Part shown: positions 22,871 to 35,049 of the stretch, piece after piece
How positions within the stretch are numbered: position 1 is the first letter of the stretch
Layout: each line of letters opens with the position of its first letter
Made by a program: the position numbers and the translations under genes
The notes under the pieces: model-generated
Database searches by the model: none
What the model was told of the DNA's origin: nothing
The model's input: the letters and a program-made list of their open reading frames with translations, nothing else
Assembly (NCBI RefSeq): GCF_003573695.1
Contig: NC_039361.1
Span: forward strand, 98,768,279 to 98,832,278
DNA: 64,000 nucleotides
Reading direction: 5' to 3'
From: Papaver somniferum
Lineage: Eukaryota > Streptophyta > Magnoliopsida > Ranunculales > Papaveraceae

Positions 22871-23000
22871 CGCGGACTGGGTTCCCGGACTTAAGTTCCC
22901 GGAAGGAGTTCTCAAACTCCAGCAGATTTTCTCGGGTCGAGAACTTCCGCCAGTTCGTGGACTGGGTTCGCGGACTTAGTTCACGGATCTTGTTCTGGTT
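22871..23000. repeat. Short degenerate direct repeats in D LTR
   Basis: Words such as GTTCGCGGACTGGGTTC, GTTCGTGGACTGGGTTC, GGTTCGCGGACTTAG and GTTCCCGGA recur at irregular 15-60 bp spacing. This GC-rich island lies in an otherwise AT-rich LTR and is a candidate enhancer-like array. Confidence 0.55.
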
Positions 23001-23633
23001 CTCTTGATCAACAAAGTTCGCAAACTTCGGTTCAAGGAATAAGGACTTATAAATATATGTGTTTCCACGATAATGCTTATATCCAACATTGGTTATGTAA
23101 TCTAAACTCTCATTTCAATCATTGAAACATTCTTAGAGGACGTTATATAGTTGTTATTCACAAACCATATTTCGTCCAAGCAATTTTCAAAGTGATTTAA
23201 ACATACATGAGTTTCGTCACTAGGTAAAGATGAACTTGGTTAAAGTGAAAGCTTACCAACACATATTTCGAGAAATAGATAGGCGAGATAAACTCGACTC
23301 GAAATATCAAATGTGTATAATCAAATTCTATACAGCAAAACGACTTTTGTCTCAAGATAAGAGATAGAGTAGATAGAATTTTGAGTGATAGATAAGTTCA
23401 AGTCTCCATATACCTTTTTGTTGATGAAGTTCCACCAGTTCCTTGAGTAGTTCTTCGTCTTGTATGATGATCCTCCATGGAGTTATTGAGCTCAACTACA
23501 CTTTCTATCCTAGTCCGAGACTTAGCTATAGTAGACTAGAAATCAAGACTTATAGTTTTAATCACTAACATTGACAAACATGCTTGAGAAAGCAACGCAT
23601 GCGAGTTCAACCGAGCAGTGCTCTAACATCTAT

Positions 23634-24091
23634 AAAATCACGAGGAATTCTCACAAACTTTTCAGCTAACTGAAATGTTATCCGGGTAGGTTTTAACTCA
23701 CCAAGTTCTAACCGTAGGTACACATGGTACTGAAGTAAGTTCACACTGTCTCCTCGGTTAAGTAATCATTTCTTTTACACGGTAGTTACCTACTATACAA
23801 GAAATGATAGGGTAACCTGGGTCTTTGTACTTAGGAGTTGTGGTATTCTGGATAATCTAACTTACATGACTAGCTAAAAGGCTTTCTTATGTACACTAAG
23901 CTTTCACTTTCATGTAATTTCATCTAATAATGGAAGGTTGATGTTGACTTGCTTAAAAACTTTCAATATATCATTAAAAGTGGATTATTTCTTTGTTGGT
24001 ACTGTTAGTTGTTGGAAAAGGGCTCTGGGTACAAATTCGGGCTTATCAGGAACCACATTAGACTCTTTAAAGAATCTATCAGCCTCTTCAG
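23634..24091 (-). pseudogene. pol: Ty3/gypsy protease region (host element)
   Basis: The minus strand next to element D reads LELGELKPTRITFQLAEKF and VRIPRDFI. This is the end of the Athila-type aspartic protease (family form LGLGELKPT..LQLADRS..PRG). Further right, weak matches to the Gag-protease junction (FVPRALFQQLTVPTKK, FNDILKVFKQVNINLP) appear between stops. The catalytic Asp box is not readable. D interrupts the coding sequence after DFI. Confidence 0.7.
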
Positions 24092-25381
24092 TTACTGGCT
24101 CAGAAGGGTGAAAAAATTCGGGCTTATCATGGTTACCTTGTTGTCAACTACCTTTCCACTCCTAAGGGTTGTAATATAGTTCACATGATTGAACGGTTTC
24201 TCTCCAGAAGATACTTCATGAGCTCTTCTAGGATTGGGTTGTGTCTGACTAGGAAACTTACCTTTTTCTCTCAAAGACCCATTTATCTGACTAACCAGGA
24301 TTTTCAAATCGGAAATAGCCTGAGAGTTAGCATGTACCATCTTACTATTTGCTTGTAGACTTTGTTCGACTGATTTCAGAAACTTTATAGTGTTAAGAGC
24401 TAACATAGTGAGGGACTCTTCTAAACTTAGTATTTTCTTATTTGACGGGTTTTGAAATTGTGTTGGTCCTGAAGGATTCGTAGTATAGCCAAAACCTTGG
24501 GAAAGCTGAGAATCACTAGACTTACCTTGACGCTGGCCCTTATACCATGAGAAATTAGGATGGTTTCTCTAACCAGGATTACAGATTTGTGAGTATGGGT
24601 CAAAATTTTGACGGTTATCAAATCCTATTGTTATTGTAAAGAGCATTGGCTTACTCTGAACAGTCTGTCCTTCCCAAAGTGACTTGGGATCTATACCACA
24701 ACTAGAGTGACTCAGTTGTAAAGCTTCTAACCTTATATATAAAGCAACAAACTTAGCATCTGACTCAAAGCTTGTATCTTCCATGTTGGTGTAATTTATA
24801 TTGACCAAGAGTGTTTCAGGGGGTTCTACACAAGACTCCCACAGTGGGGATTTTTCAGCCACTTCTTCTAAAAATGAGTCTGCTTGATCAACAACTTTAT
24901 TCAAGAACCCTCCAACACACAATGTCTCGGCCATGGCTTTGGTTGAGTAATCCAAACCATCATAAAGAATATGGACTAGTTTCATTTTCTCAAACCCATG
25001 GTGGGGATACTTCGACAAGAGATCATTGAATATTTTTAGAAACCTATAAAGATATTCTCCTTCTTGTTGCATACTGGCACTAATTTTTTTCCTAATAGAT
25101 GCAATTTTATGCTTAGGGTAAAACTTTTGTATGAAAGCATTAATGAGATCATCACATGTTCCTATAGACTCTGATGGTAAATTATGTGACCATACTTAGC
25201 TTTATCTATCAAGGAAAAAGGAAACATCCTCAGTTTCAAGACTTCTTCAATAAGATCTTTAACCCTAGTTGTTTCACAAATTTCCTCAAACTCCCTCACA
25301 CGAAAGTAAGGTTTTCATCATATCTCTTTAAAAATATAGGGATCATATGAATAATACCAGGTTTCAACTCATAATTAGCCA
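24092..25381 (-). pseudogene. gag: Ty3/gypsy Gag (host element), frameshifted
   Basis: It starts MANYELKPGIIHMIP near 25381. Pieces in order are FPFSLIDKAK (about 25210), QQEGEYLYRFLKIFNDLLSK and CPHH-like YPHHGFEKMKLVHILYDGL (from 25070), LVNKT-like FLNKVVDQADSFLEEVA, and the tail QGKFPSQPQ-like EKGKFPSQTQPNPR with ITTLRSGKVV (24170). These are standard for Athila-type Gag. Several frameshifts separate the blocks. Gag would build the packaging particle; this copy is dead. Confidence 0.85.
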
Positions 25382-25653
25382 TGGTGGCAGGCAATCTTAT
25401 GCACGATGGCCGGTTTGACCTACTTAAGTACATGTAATATTTCAACGTTGCCGTTGCTGGCACGGTCAAAGTACTAAGGATACTTTTCTAGACAAATTCT
25501 CAAAACTAAAGTTTCCAAAAATAGGGATATCAAAAGAAGAGTCATAGATCTTCCGGTTTCCACAAACAGAATTACTAGATTTTTCACTAACCAGACGACC
25601 TAGTGTGTCACTTTTCTAATCTCGCTCAGTGATGGTCTCGAGTGGCATTGGCA
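25382..25653 (-). other. Residual 5' untranslated part of host gypsy
   Basis: Non-coding sequence between the Gag start and the junction with element F. No primer site or LTR is seen, so the gypsy 5' end has been lost near 25654. Confidence 0.5.
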
Positions 25654-26834
25654 TGCTAGAAAATTCGGTTCAATCAAAGAACCCATCATAGAAATGTTGT
25701 TTGTTGATGTTTCGGATAAACATTATGTGAACTTTGTGAACCAACGTGAATGGGGTATCATTCATGAAAGTTCCTTCAGGGCAACACCGGACCTTGTCAA
25801 ACTTTTCTTTGCTAATATGCATGAGATGGATTTTGAAGGTTGCACTTTCCGTACTATGACCGGTACAACATCGTTTGAAGTCAACAAACAAGTAATTTAG
25901 GAACTAATTATCTAACCTTACATGAATACCTTCTTACCATGTTCGGATGAAAGGTTTAGAGTTAAGAAAGATACTATTTCATCGAAAATTGGAGGAGTAT
26001 CGTCAGGTAATTCATTACTCCTTCACAATGTTAAATTTCATCTAAAAGTATTTGGAAAACTTGATACTGCAAACTTGTGTCCTAGTGACATGCATAAAAC
26101 CAAGTGGACTAGAGATGTTGCTGAACTTGTATATCATCTTGTCAATGGAGTCAAAAACTTTGACTTCTGTGGTCTAATGATTAGACAAATGATTACTATC
26201 TGAAAAGGTAGAAGAAGAAATCCTGGGTTTGCCTGTTTTATCACAAGAATATGAAGCTCCTTTGGAATTGTTTGGACAAATGCCAGGGTGAAAGTCCCAA
26301 AGAAACTAGGAGAAGGAATACTCAATCAAATGAGGGGACAAGTCTTCCATGCTCCTCCTCCTATCAGAATGGAAGGAGATCCTCAATCTCTCAGGAGAAA
26401 ACTAGAGATGAAGAACTGATTGATCATGCAACAGAAATACATCCAGATCTTACCTATGCTCTTAATGCTATCTCTGACAATTACAAATACACCTCCTCTA
26501 TACAAGAAGCAGAAGATACTGATTTGGACATCTCTGACTAAAGTCCAAAACTGAATATGTAATATTATGTACATTATTGGATAACGTGTGTAATACTTGT
26601 TTCTTTTCCTCGCATGTTTAAGTATTGTAGAACTTATGCATATTTATGGGATGTCTTATTTCAGTTTTACTACCTTAATATTCGATCTCATAGATTGTGA
26701 ACCCTTTTGGTTTGGGTGACTTTTTGATTTAGTAGGATTAAGTTTTAGCCCATGTTGGTAGGCTTTATCAAAGAATCATGAGGGGTTCTGATAGAAACAA
26801 TATGTGAAAAAGTCACAATATGTTGAATCGGTTT
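25654..26834 (+). pseudogene. Duplicate copy 1 of the F gene segment, broken
   Basis: Nearly identical to 27359-28539 with only scattered differences. It lacks the N-terminal coding part. A TAG near 25898 replaces the Pro codon of copy 2 (KQVI-stop instead of KQVIPELI), and a second stop follows a few codons later. Downstream the frame giving HATEIHPDLTYALNAISD is open to 26541. After 26834 it diverges from copy 2, apparently by a deletion of about 250 bp. Confidence 0.8.
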
Positions 26835-27203
26835 ATTTCATATATATTTTATTAGCTACTCATGACAATGTTTCGGTATCCATGATTTAGCCATTTTCGA
26901 ATCTGAATCCATATCCAAATACAATATATATTTGGTGATAAAAATAAATAAGGATATTCTCTCTTCTTTCTCTACCTTCTTCGGTTCCAACGGAACCCCG
27001 ACAGTTCAACAGGGTTCGAAATCTCTCTTCTTCTAATTTTTGCATGTTTGACTCAAAGGGTGAAACATAGTTCAATCCGCTCCTCAACACAAAAGGAAAC
27101 AAGGGTCGTTCTTAATCCGCTTGATTTCATCCCAAGGAAGAAGATTCAATACTCCACAAGTCATAACAATTGTAATTGGTTCTTTACTTTGCTTGTTGAT
27201 TCA

Positions 27204-27908
27204 ATGGAGAAAAGAACTAGAAGAAGTAGAAATTTTGTTAGAGGAGAAGGCTCAAATAGAAACTCTATGCTTTATTCCACTTTGAACATCAATCATGAAA
27301 ATATGCCTAGCCTTGTTTATGATGTTAGTTCTCAAAATTATTTTGTGAATGATAAGTGTGCTAGAAAATTTGGTTCAATCAAAGAACCCATCATGGAAAT
27401 GTTGTTTGTTGATGTTTCGGATAAACATTATGTGAATTTTGTGAACCAACGTGAATGGGGTATCATTCATGAAAGTTCCTTCAGGGCCACACCGGACCTT
27501 GTCAAACTTTTCTTTGCTAATATGCATGAGATGGATTTTGAAGGTTGCACTTTCCGTACTATGACCGGTACAACATCGTTTGAAGTCAACAAACAAGTAA
27601 TTCCGGAACTAATTATCTATCCTTACATGAATACCTTCTTACCATGTTCGGATGAAAGGTTTAGAGTTAAGAAAGATACTATTTCATCGAAAATTGGAGG
27701 AGTATGGTCAGGTAATTCATTACTCCTTCACAATGTTAAATTTCATCTAAAAGTATTTGGAAAACTTGCTACTGCAAACTTGTGTCCTAGTGACATGCAT
27801 AAAACCAAGTGGACTAGAGATGTTGCTGAACTTGTATATCATCTTGTCAATGGAGTCAAAAACTTTGACTTCTGTGGTCTAATGATTAGACAAATGATTA
27901 CTATCTGA
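27204..27908 (+). CDS. Transposon-associated protein of element F (about 234 aa)
   Basis: The ATG at 27204 starts MEKRTRRSRNFVRGEG. The basic N-terminus could be a nuclear localisation signal. The core reads EWGIIHESSF, LVKLFFANMHEMDFEG, TFRTMTGTTSFEVNKQVI, ending ELVYHLVNG and NFDFCGLMIRQMI. The FFANMH...T..FEVNKQVI pattern resembles the plant 'putative transposon protein' domain often found in LTR elements; this assignment is tentative. After the stop at 27908, other frames stay readable (VPKKLGEGILNQMRGQVFH, then IHPDLTYALNAI) in both copies, so the full protein was longer or spliced. Confidence 0.55.
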   Translation: MEKRTRRSRNFVRGEGSNRNSMLYSTLNINHENMPSLVYDVSSQNYFVNDKCARKFGSIKEPIMEMLFVDVSDKHYVNFVNQREWGIIHESSFRATPDLVKLFFANMHEMDFEGCTFRTMTGTTSFEVNKQVIPELIIYPYMNTFLPCSDERFRVKKDTISSKIGGVWSGNSLLLHNVKFHLKVFGKLATANLCPSDMHKTKWTRDVAELVYHLVNGVKNFDFCGLMIRQMITI

Positions 27909-28539
27909 AAAGGTAGAAGAAGAACTCCTGGGTTTGCCTATTTATCACAAGAATATGAAGCTCCTTTGGAATTGTTTGGCCAAACGCCAGGGTGAAAGTC
28001 CCAAAGAAACTAGGAGAAGGAATACTCAATCAAATGAGGGGACAAGTCTTCCATGATCCTCCTCCTATCAGAATGGAAGAAGATCCTCAATCTCTCAGGA
28101 GAAAACTAGATATGAAGAACTGATTGATCGTGCAACATAAATACATCCAGATCTTACCTATGCTCTTAATGCTATCTCTGACAATTACAAAGACACCTCC
28201 TCTATACAAAAAGCAGAAGATACTGATTTGGACATCTCTGACTAAAGTCCAAAACTGAATATGTAATATTATGTACATTATTGGATAACGTGTGTAATAC
28301 TTGTTTCTTTTCCTCGCATGTTTAAGTATTGTAGAACTTATTTATATTTATGGGATGTCTTATTTCGGTTTTACTACCTTAATATTCGATCTCATAGATT
28401 GTGAACCCTTGTGGTTTGGGTGACTTTTTGATTTAGTAGGATTAAGTTTTAGCCCATGTTGGTAGGCTTTATCAAAGAATCATGAGGGGTTTTGATAGAA
28501 ACAATATGTGAAAAAGTCACAATATGTTGAATCGGTTTT
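27359..28539 (+). repeat. Duplicate copy 2 of the 1.18-kb F segment
   Basis: Matches 25654-26834 at an offset of 1705 bp. The direct duplication covers the 3' two-thirds of the gene plus trailing sequence, and it looks recent. Confidence 0.9.
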
Positions 28540-29952
28540 GGTTTAGCATAAAAGCATATGTGTTCGACGGTTTTCAAGTTTTGCTTGAAATTGTTAAAAC
28601 CGATTTTCAACCTTTCTCTGGTAAAGGTTGGTTGTTGTTATTCTTTTATTTTTGCATAAGGATGACAACGTGATGATATTTCGATATCAATTCTCCCTGG
28701 AAGAAGATGCGAACTTATTGGAGAAGTGGATGCGAAATTTGAGGTAACAATTTTGTTAGTTAATTGTTTTCATGTTTAAGAAAATTCTGAGTTTATTTCA
28801 TATATATTTATTGCTTTTGCTTAACAAAATTTCGGTACAATTGATGTTTATTCCATTATGTGTGTATGGATGTATGTGTGATTCAATTGGTTCCAGTTAA
28901 GAAAAACTATTTCTATCTTGCTTTATTGTATGGTATCAATTGTTTAGGCTTACAAAATTTCGGTGCAATTGCGGTGCTATGTCTATGTTGTTTCAATTGC
29001 TTCCAGTTGAGGTAAATAATTATGCAAGTTGATTTATTTGGTTTGTATGAATTATTAATGGCTTAACGAAATAAAAGGTTTATGGGATGAGTTGTTTAGT
29101 CCAATTCGATTCCGGATAAGAGAAACTAAGTTAATTCTGATCTTAGTTAAACTTATCGAAGTGAGGTTTCAGTTATTCAAGTCTAATCGAATGCCTTAAC
29201 AAGAAATGCTAGTTAACTAACCTAGTACTTGTCTTGTTTAAAATTGAAAGGTCTAAGTTTATGGATAATTAGAACCCGGTGAGAAAAATAGAGTTATATT
29301 TATTTTGGTCTTATCGAATAAGCGATTGTTTTTGTACAATCAGTTTAGCAAAGGAACTAAGGTTCTTAGTTGATTTTTGGTTTGCTAAACTAAAATGGAA
29401 AAATTGTTTCGGAAAATTGTTTCCTTGGTAACATATCAAAATAAAACTACTTGTAGTTTCGGTTTGATATTGGTTATCAGAACATGGTGTGTGGAACCCT
29501 CGTGCCTAACTCTACAGGTTGCAAGTCTATTTTGAGATTTGTAAGATTCTTTTTGTGTTGTCCTTTATTTTTTCGTTTCTTTGTCATTTTGTGACAAAAA
29601 AGGGAGAAATATATGTATTAAACAAGTGATACTGGCATTGATTTATATTAATTAGTATCTAAGGAAAAGAACATTGGTGCTTGGACGTTTATCTAAACGA
29701 AAGAGTTAAAGCACGGACTAAGGGGGAGTAACATGCCATATTAGTTGTATAACTAAGACGTGCGGATTGAATATATACCTATCTTCAATAGGGGGAGTAT
29801 TAGCCTTGTTATTATAATGTCAACAACCACATTTTTGAGGATTGAATGTATGCAGTTTATTGTGCTGTTGAATTCGGGAATCAAGTGTATGTGTAATGAA
29901 TTTTTGTAATTTGTTTATCCATATGATGTAAGAGTTTTGTCACTAAAACTGA
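28540..29952 (+). other. Spacer of element F between gene and polypurine tract
   Basis: AT-rich and without ORFs. It contains recurring TTTCGGTxCAATT words and, from 29590, AAAAAAGGGAGA, CTAAGGGGGAGTAAC and ATAGGGGGAGTATT. These are purine-rich tracts typical of long spacers before copia-type 3' LTRs. Confidence 0.6.
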
Positions 29953-29965
29953 CAAAGGGGGAGAT
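29953..29965 (+). other. Polypurine tract of element F
   Basis: CAAAGGGGGAGAT immediately precedes the LTR start TGTTAGAGCA. It would prime plus-strand DNA synthesis. Confidence 0.85.
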
Positions 29966-30704
29966 TGTTAGAGCATAGCTCGGTTGAACCCACCAAGCGT
30001 TGGTATGTCAAGTTTGGTTGTCATATTTTAGTGAATCAAAACTCATGTTAAGAGTCGCTTGATTATGTACTAGAGTCAACTTCGTATAGGTTAGCTTGAA
30101 AGTATTAGGATATGAGACATTACAAGTATTTTGAAGACTTGAAGATGTGAAGAAGCAAGGAGCTACAACGACAACATTCATCCTTCCACTTGAGGTTAGT
30201 GATATTTGATTTGAACTGTTTCTTACCTAACTTATCTTTCAAGTCGTGCATATTGAAAACAAAACTGCGAAGCATATTTGAACTCTAGATAGACATAGTA
30301 TTAAGGAATACAATACGAGGTTTATTGCTTAACCATTAAAATTTGTAGATAAGATATCTCCATAATCATTTGAATACTATTGTGATTATGTATGGGTATG
30401 AGGTGAGAATTTCATCCTAGGTAACAACGTTTACATGTGTTCTAAGGAAGTAAGTTCATAAACTTGTTTGTGAACTGAAAAGGAAATTGCCAAGTGTTTT
30501 TGGTTTTGTTATTCATTGATTATCTTATGAACAACCAATATGTGTGATTGAGTATAACCGCTCACAACTTGTTTGTGTTTTTGGTAGAACTATTCACAAA
30601 GGCCTGACAGATGTATTGGTATGACTTTTATTAGTGAAATCGATTTTAAGTAATCACCTAAGATAGTATGATCGGGTTTGTGATTTTATCTCTGACCAAA
30701 TATG

Positions 30705-30915
30705 GGAAAGGGGAACCGATCCTAGTAAGAGGTGCAGTACATCACAAAGGGGAACCGATCCTTGTATGAGGTGCAGCAAGTTTATAGCAGAAAGTGGAAC
30801 CGATCCTATGGACATGTGCAACACGTTTTTAGGCAAAGGGGAACCAATCCTATGGACATGTGCAACACATTCAAGTTAGATACCATATATATGTGGGTAA
30901 CCGATCCTAGTACCT
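30705..30915 (+). repeat. Tandem repeats of about 50 bp in F LTR
   Basis: About four or five units contain GGGGAACCGATCCTA followed by GxGTGCAACA-like sequence. The short ORFs 30654-30836 and 30732-31010 are by-products of this array. Confidence 0.75.
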
Positions 30916-31461
30916 ATTCAACCGAATTTTGGAAAGCTAGTGTGACTATGCACAGTACTCACATGGAGGTAGAAACGAAACTTGTTTTGGTAGAACCGTT
31001 AAACCCATGATTTATGATTGAATGTTATTTGATCAATCACGTAATTCTTGAAAGTCAGATGAACCAAATCTAAACTTGTTTGGAAGTGTGGCAAATCGGT
31101 TTCAAGGTTATAAGTATGAAAGAGAACTTACAAAGTTAGGATGTCGACATACTTTGAACACGTGTTGTGAATGTTTATTATTTAATTGTTCAAAGTTATT
31201 CTTTAATATCTAAGGGAAGAGAATCCCAGGATCGAAACGTAAATAAGTTAAGAATCTTTTAATTAAGGTTATTAATTTCATTTTGTAGGGAAATAAGAAT
31301 TAATAATGTGCATTTACTAATTAAAGATTTTCCGAGAGATTTCGATCATTATTTTTGGACAGAGCATTTCTAGGAATTATGGAAACCGAATTTTTGATTT
31401 AATGAATATCTTGAGAATATTTTCGGTTTTGGAAATTCCTTGGTGTCTAAACTTCCTAGTC

Positions 31462-31469
31462 TATAAATA
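31462..31469 (+). promoter_or_regulatory. TATA box of element F LTR
   Basis: TATAAATA in the context AGTCTATAAATACTTG on the plus strand. It is the likely LTR core promoter. Confidence 0.55.
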
Positions 31470-32707
31470 CTTGAAGTTCGCATTTCTAGAAAACTAATCC
31501 TTCGTAACAGCAAACTAACTCTTGTTCTGCTGCTCCTGGTGAAGCCGCCTATTCGGAGAGGAGAGTAACCTAATTAGGCGAAATCTCTTACGACCTCTCG
31601 GTTTAAAGTCTTCTTTGGGATTGAGAAGCTCTAGTCAGTATCGTTGGTTGGAAACTAGATAATTGCGGTTTATCTTTTGTTTTCATTGATTTGATTGACT
31701 AACGGTGGTTGAACTTTGATTGCACATAGTTTGTTTATGATTGAGAATCTTCTCTTTTGATATAATATTCACTCAAACTAGTTTAGAGTTTCGACAGGGA
31801 TCTTTAAACTGCTGTTAGTTTTAAAGACGATCTTGTGATAATCCATTGTTAACAGACTCCGTTCTGTGTGTGATTGATCACAAGAGATTCAAGTGATTGT
31901 GTGCAGGTGTTTATTGAAGATCTAAGAAGATATTGAAGATTTCTGATTTGTGAGTTCATAATCTTTGGTGTGCACAATACTTGTTTCGGTAAAAAGAGGA
32001 TCCAATTAATAATCGGTTTTATCCTTGTGATAGAATTGGATTGATTAATTGAGTAGATCGTCATCAACACAATTCTTTGGATTAAGAGTGTTGATTGCAA
32101 AATCTTAACGATTACTTTGGTAATTGAACATAATATAGATCTAAGGACCTGATGAAGGAGTTTATGTTAAGATAAACAGAAGAGACGTTTTCCGACTCTT
32201 ATCACTTGGTTGAAGAGAGTTGATACCAAACAAATTTGTTGTTCCTTTACTGTTTGGCGTACGAAACAAAGGAATTGATCCAAGTACGTGACTTATTTAT
32301 AAGTTGGAGGCGTGGGAATACATACATAACTAGGTGAACTATAGGTTTAGTTGCTTGGTCTCAACTATACGAAGTTGGTGTAATTTTGTGTAGCGGCTTA
32401 ATCCTGAGAGTATTCAATTCTGGACTAGGTCCTAGGGTTTTTTTGCATTTGCGGTTTTCCTCGTTAACAAAATCTTGCCGTGTCATTTACTTTTATTTTC
32501 CACATTATAATTGTTTTATTATAATTAAAGTAAATTACACAAACGTTAATTCCTATTTACTTGGTAAGTGAATCCTATTGAGTTTGGTTAAGTCCGAACC
32601 TTTTTATCAAGTAAATATACTTCGTTGTTGTATTTTCTCGGTCTTGTATCCATAGAAGATCACACGAAGTGTGAACCGATTATTTGTATCGTCTCGACTC
32701 AGTCCAT

Positions 32708-34219
32708 TGATAGGTGTCTAAAACACACTATTTCGATATTGATTTCTCATGCTTTTCTTATTAGTTTCCTCGTTATTTTGTATATTACGTTTGCCTTTAT
32801 TTCTTTTTAGGTACAATGACCTGAACTTTAATAAAGAAAGAAAAAGCATCGGAATGGAGCATATTGGCAAGGACGCTTAAAGCCCGGGTCAGCGAATGCA
32901 CGAATTTGAAAACCAAGACGAACTGGGTGTGCCGCTGGAGTTAAAAGAGAATTATTATTCTCTTGATGTTTGTTGTCAGGGAACCAGTAAGTCTCATAAG
33001 TTCTCATAAGGGGACATTGGAGTTTGCGATTAAAGATTAGTCTAACGGGCTTAACATGAGATCGGCAATTTGTTAGACCACAAAGTTGTAAGTGGAGTTT
33101 ACCACTTGAGCAGTACAAACGTTCCTGGGAAAAAATACACTTTAGAAACCAACAAAGTAGAGAGTAGAGAGGTCAAGTTTTCACCATCTCAAATCTTGAG
33201 TTGTTGCACTATTTTCCTAGCCGCCGACCATGGATTCAATGGGTATCTATCAGGGTCAAGAGTCTGGTATGAGATTAACATGAACAAGGAAGATGGTGTA
33301 TCTGTTGGTGTGGAAACCGTAGAAACAAGAAGCAAACTCTGTTGCCGCTCAAATTCCAGGTAAATGGAGAAGGATTAGAGGCAGTCATTGAGTTCAGTGA
33401 CAAGAGTGAATGGATGGGTTTGTTTATAATTCGAAATTGCGGGTTAAAGAGAACTCATTACAACAGAAAAAATGAGTGTCTCTGCTTTACAAGTTTCATG
33501 CACATAATGTGTTTGATAGAAAGCCTGAACCAGTCTGCCTCCAAGATTGTCACTCAACCAGCGCCTATACTAAAGCAAGCCGTTGTCATTGGGTTTGTGG
33601 GGATTGAATGGGATGTATCCGGAAAGTTAGAACATAGGTTTAAGAGGATAAGAACAACACGTGATCGGCGATACCGATTTGTGACAGTTTGGGTTTGAGT
33701 CGGTTTCATATTTACAAGGGTTTGCTGCCAATTGGAATCTGTGGTCCTCATGGGTCTTTGAGATGGGTTAGAAACAGAATTTGAGTGAGAATGCCACTAG
33801 TTGAGCAGTCATCGAATGCACCATCTTGCCATGATTCGAGCATCTGGTGAGTGTTTTCTGAGGGTATTGTGGTTGTTTCCAGGGAGGTTCAGTTGAAGCA
33901 CAAGTTTATGGAAGGGAAAGACCTGGTGTCATTAGTTAGCCATGGTTCGATGGCAGTGAAAATATGCTCTTGCTCTCACGGAGTATGTGGCTTGAGTTCA
34001 TATGGGAGGGTTCTATTTTCTTTCGGAGAAGTCAGCCAAGAAAGGAAGTTACAACCATTGATTGCAGGATCTGGAAGAGGAAATTCGAGCAATAAAAAGA
34101 GGCGGAAGGCTACAGTTTTGAATCGCATACCCATCACCTCCGTTCACAACCAATAGAGAGGAGCAAAGCTCCTCTGCAAACCCTATTCCACCATCTCCAT
34201 CACCACCTGCATCCACCAA
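32708..34219 (+). repeat. Element C 5' LTR, first part
   Basis: Matches 51524-53025. Reading frames such as 33070-33363 and 33342-33698 recur, broken, in the 3' LTR and are not genes. At 34090 the TATA-like TATAAAAA of the 3' LTR reads CAATAAAAA, so this upstream promoter may be weakened. Confidence 0.9.
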
Positions 34220-35049
34220 TGTAGATTGGGAAAAACGCTTTGCTGGTTTTCTAGGAAAGTGGAGAGTCGAGCGTGCTGTCGAGAGTCCTCAACCGAGCGA
34301 ACTGCTGAACCTCACACAGATGCACCGCTTCAAAGAGGGTGCTTAGATTCGGGAAATCAATCTGTATGACTCCGGCCTAAACCAAGACAATGGACATTCC
34401 AGATTCAATTCGGTCGCAAAGAGGGAGATGGGTTGATCTATAGGAGGGAAGCTGAGAGTTGTGTGGGATCAGTGATGATCAAGGATTGTGGATGTGTTGA
34501 AGGTTTCTGCAATATTACTGAACTGCTGAAGTTGAGTTCTGTGAATAAGTTTATATCGAGTTGTTGACGGATAATGATGATAATCGATGATTGATGATAT
34601 CTTGATGTCCTCGATTTAGAAATATTTATATTGCAAGAATAATGTACCACTGATCCCTGTAAGTGTGGCGGTTTCTTGAGTGAAAGAGTGGGAAAGTGGG
34701 AGATCGTGGTAAAGTCAGTTCCCTGTCGTGCGGAGACTTGCCTGATCGTACACCCACTACTTTGATAACTCCTTCAACCGTTTACACGACTTACGCACAT
34801 TTCTCTTTGTGGATGAATCCACGTGCCGTAGACCGCCAGACCAAAACCCTAAGTGATATCCCCCCATTTGTGACGTGATTGATATTTCACAAATTGTGGA
34901 GTCTGTAAGGCAGATGTGTATTAGTTAGTCAGTTGTTGACTGATTTAGACGGTGAGTCTAGTTTTGTTGAATTAAGCATAAGTGGTGAATGCTCAGTGAT
35001 TCTTGGATTGAACATGTATTTCTATGAGATGCCAATGAATTACTGACTA

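Larger units (their letters stand above)
17764..23628 (-). mobile_element. Element D: truncated copia-type retrotransposon remnant
   Basis: The right LTR (21258-23628) and the Met-type primer site at 21245-21255 show a minus-strand element. The internal region holds two unrecognised ORFs, then non-coding sequence with two AAGGGGGAGT tracts. No protease, integrase or RT is readable, and no left LTR was found. TCTAT occurs on both sides (17759-17763 and 23629-23633), which suggests a target duplication. However, the left terminus does not match the LTR end, so the 17764 boundary is provisional. It splits the host gypsy after protease motif RIPRDFI. Confidence 0.65.
21258..23628 (-). repeat. Element D 5' LTR
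   Basis: On the minus strand it starts TGTTAGAGCAC and ends GCTTTTTCA. Its start resembles the F LTR (TGTTAGAGCAT..GCTCGGTTGAAC), so D and F are related families. A TATATAAG box is at 22387-22394. The 22871-23000 stretch repeats GTTCGCGGACT-like words. Confidence 0.85.
435..25653 (-). mobile_element. Decayed Athila-like Ty3/gypsy retrotransposon, host of nested insertions
   Basis: The pieces read on the minus strand in the order gag (24092-25381), protease (23634-24091), linker plus RT start (17196-17763), RT and RNase H (435-1321). The coding sequence joins across the B insertion: IT-VV at the left edge of 17196 continues as VVQNDN at 1321. All pieces carry stops or frameshifts. The 5' LTR expected right of gag is missing, because the sequence changes abruptly near 25654 to element F. 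The 3' end lies beyond the LTR fragment at 1-434. Athila-type affinity rests on the AITTLRSGK-like gag tail and the KGISPTxCMH and RLNPNMKEVV-like linker. This is the oldest layer of the left half. Confidence 0.8.
29966..32707 (+). repeat. Element F 3' LTR, first part
   Basis: Begins TGTTAGAGCATAGCTCGG. It contains a tandem array (30705-30915), a TATA box at 31462-31469 and the copia-type block TTTGCATTTGCGGTTTTCC near 32440. It is interrupted by element C after TCCAT and resumes at 54162. Confidence 0.85.

Noticed and set aside
33070..33698. Overlapping plus-strand ORFs of about 100 codons
   Set aside because: They are part of the C 5' LTR; the copies at 51881-52709 have stops at other sites.
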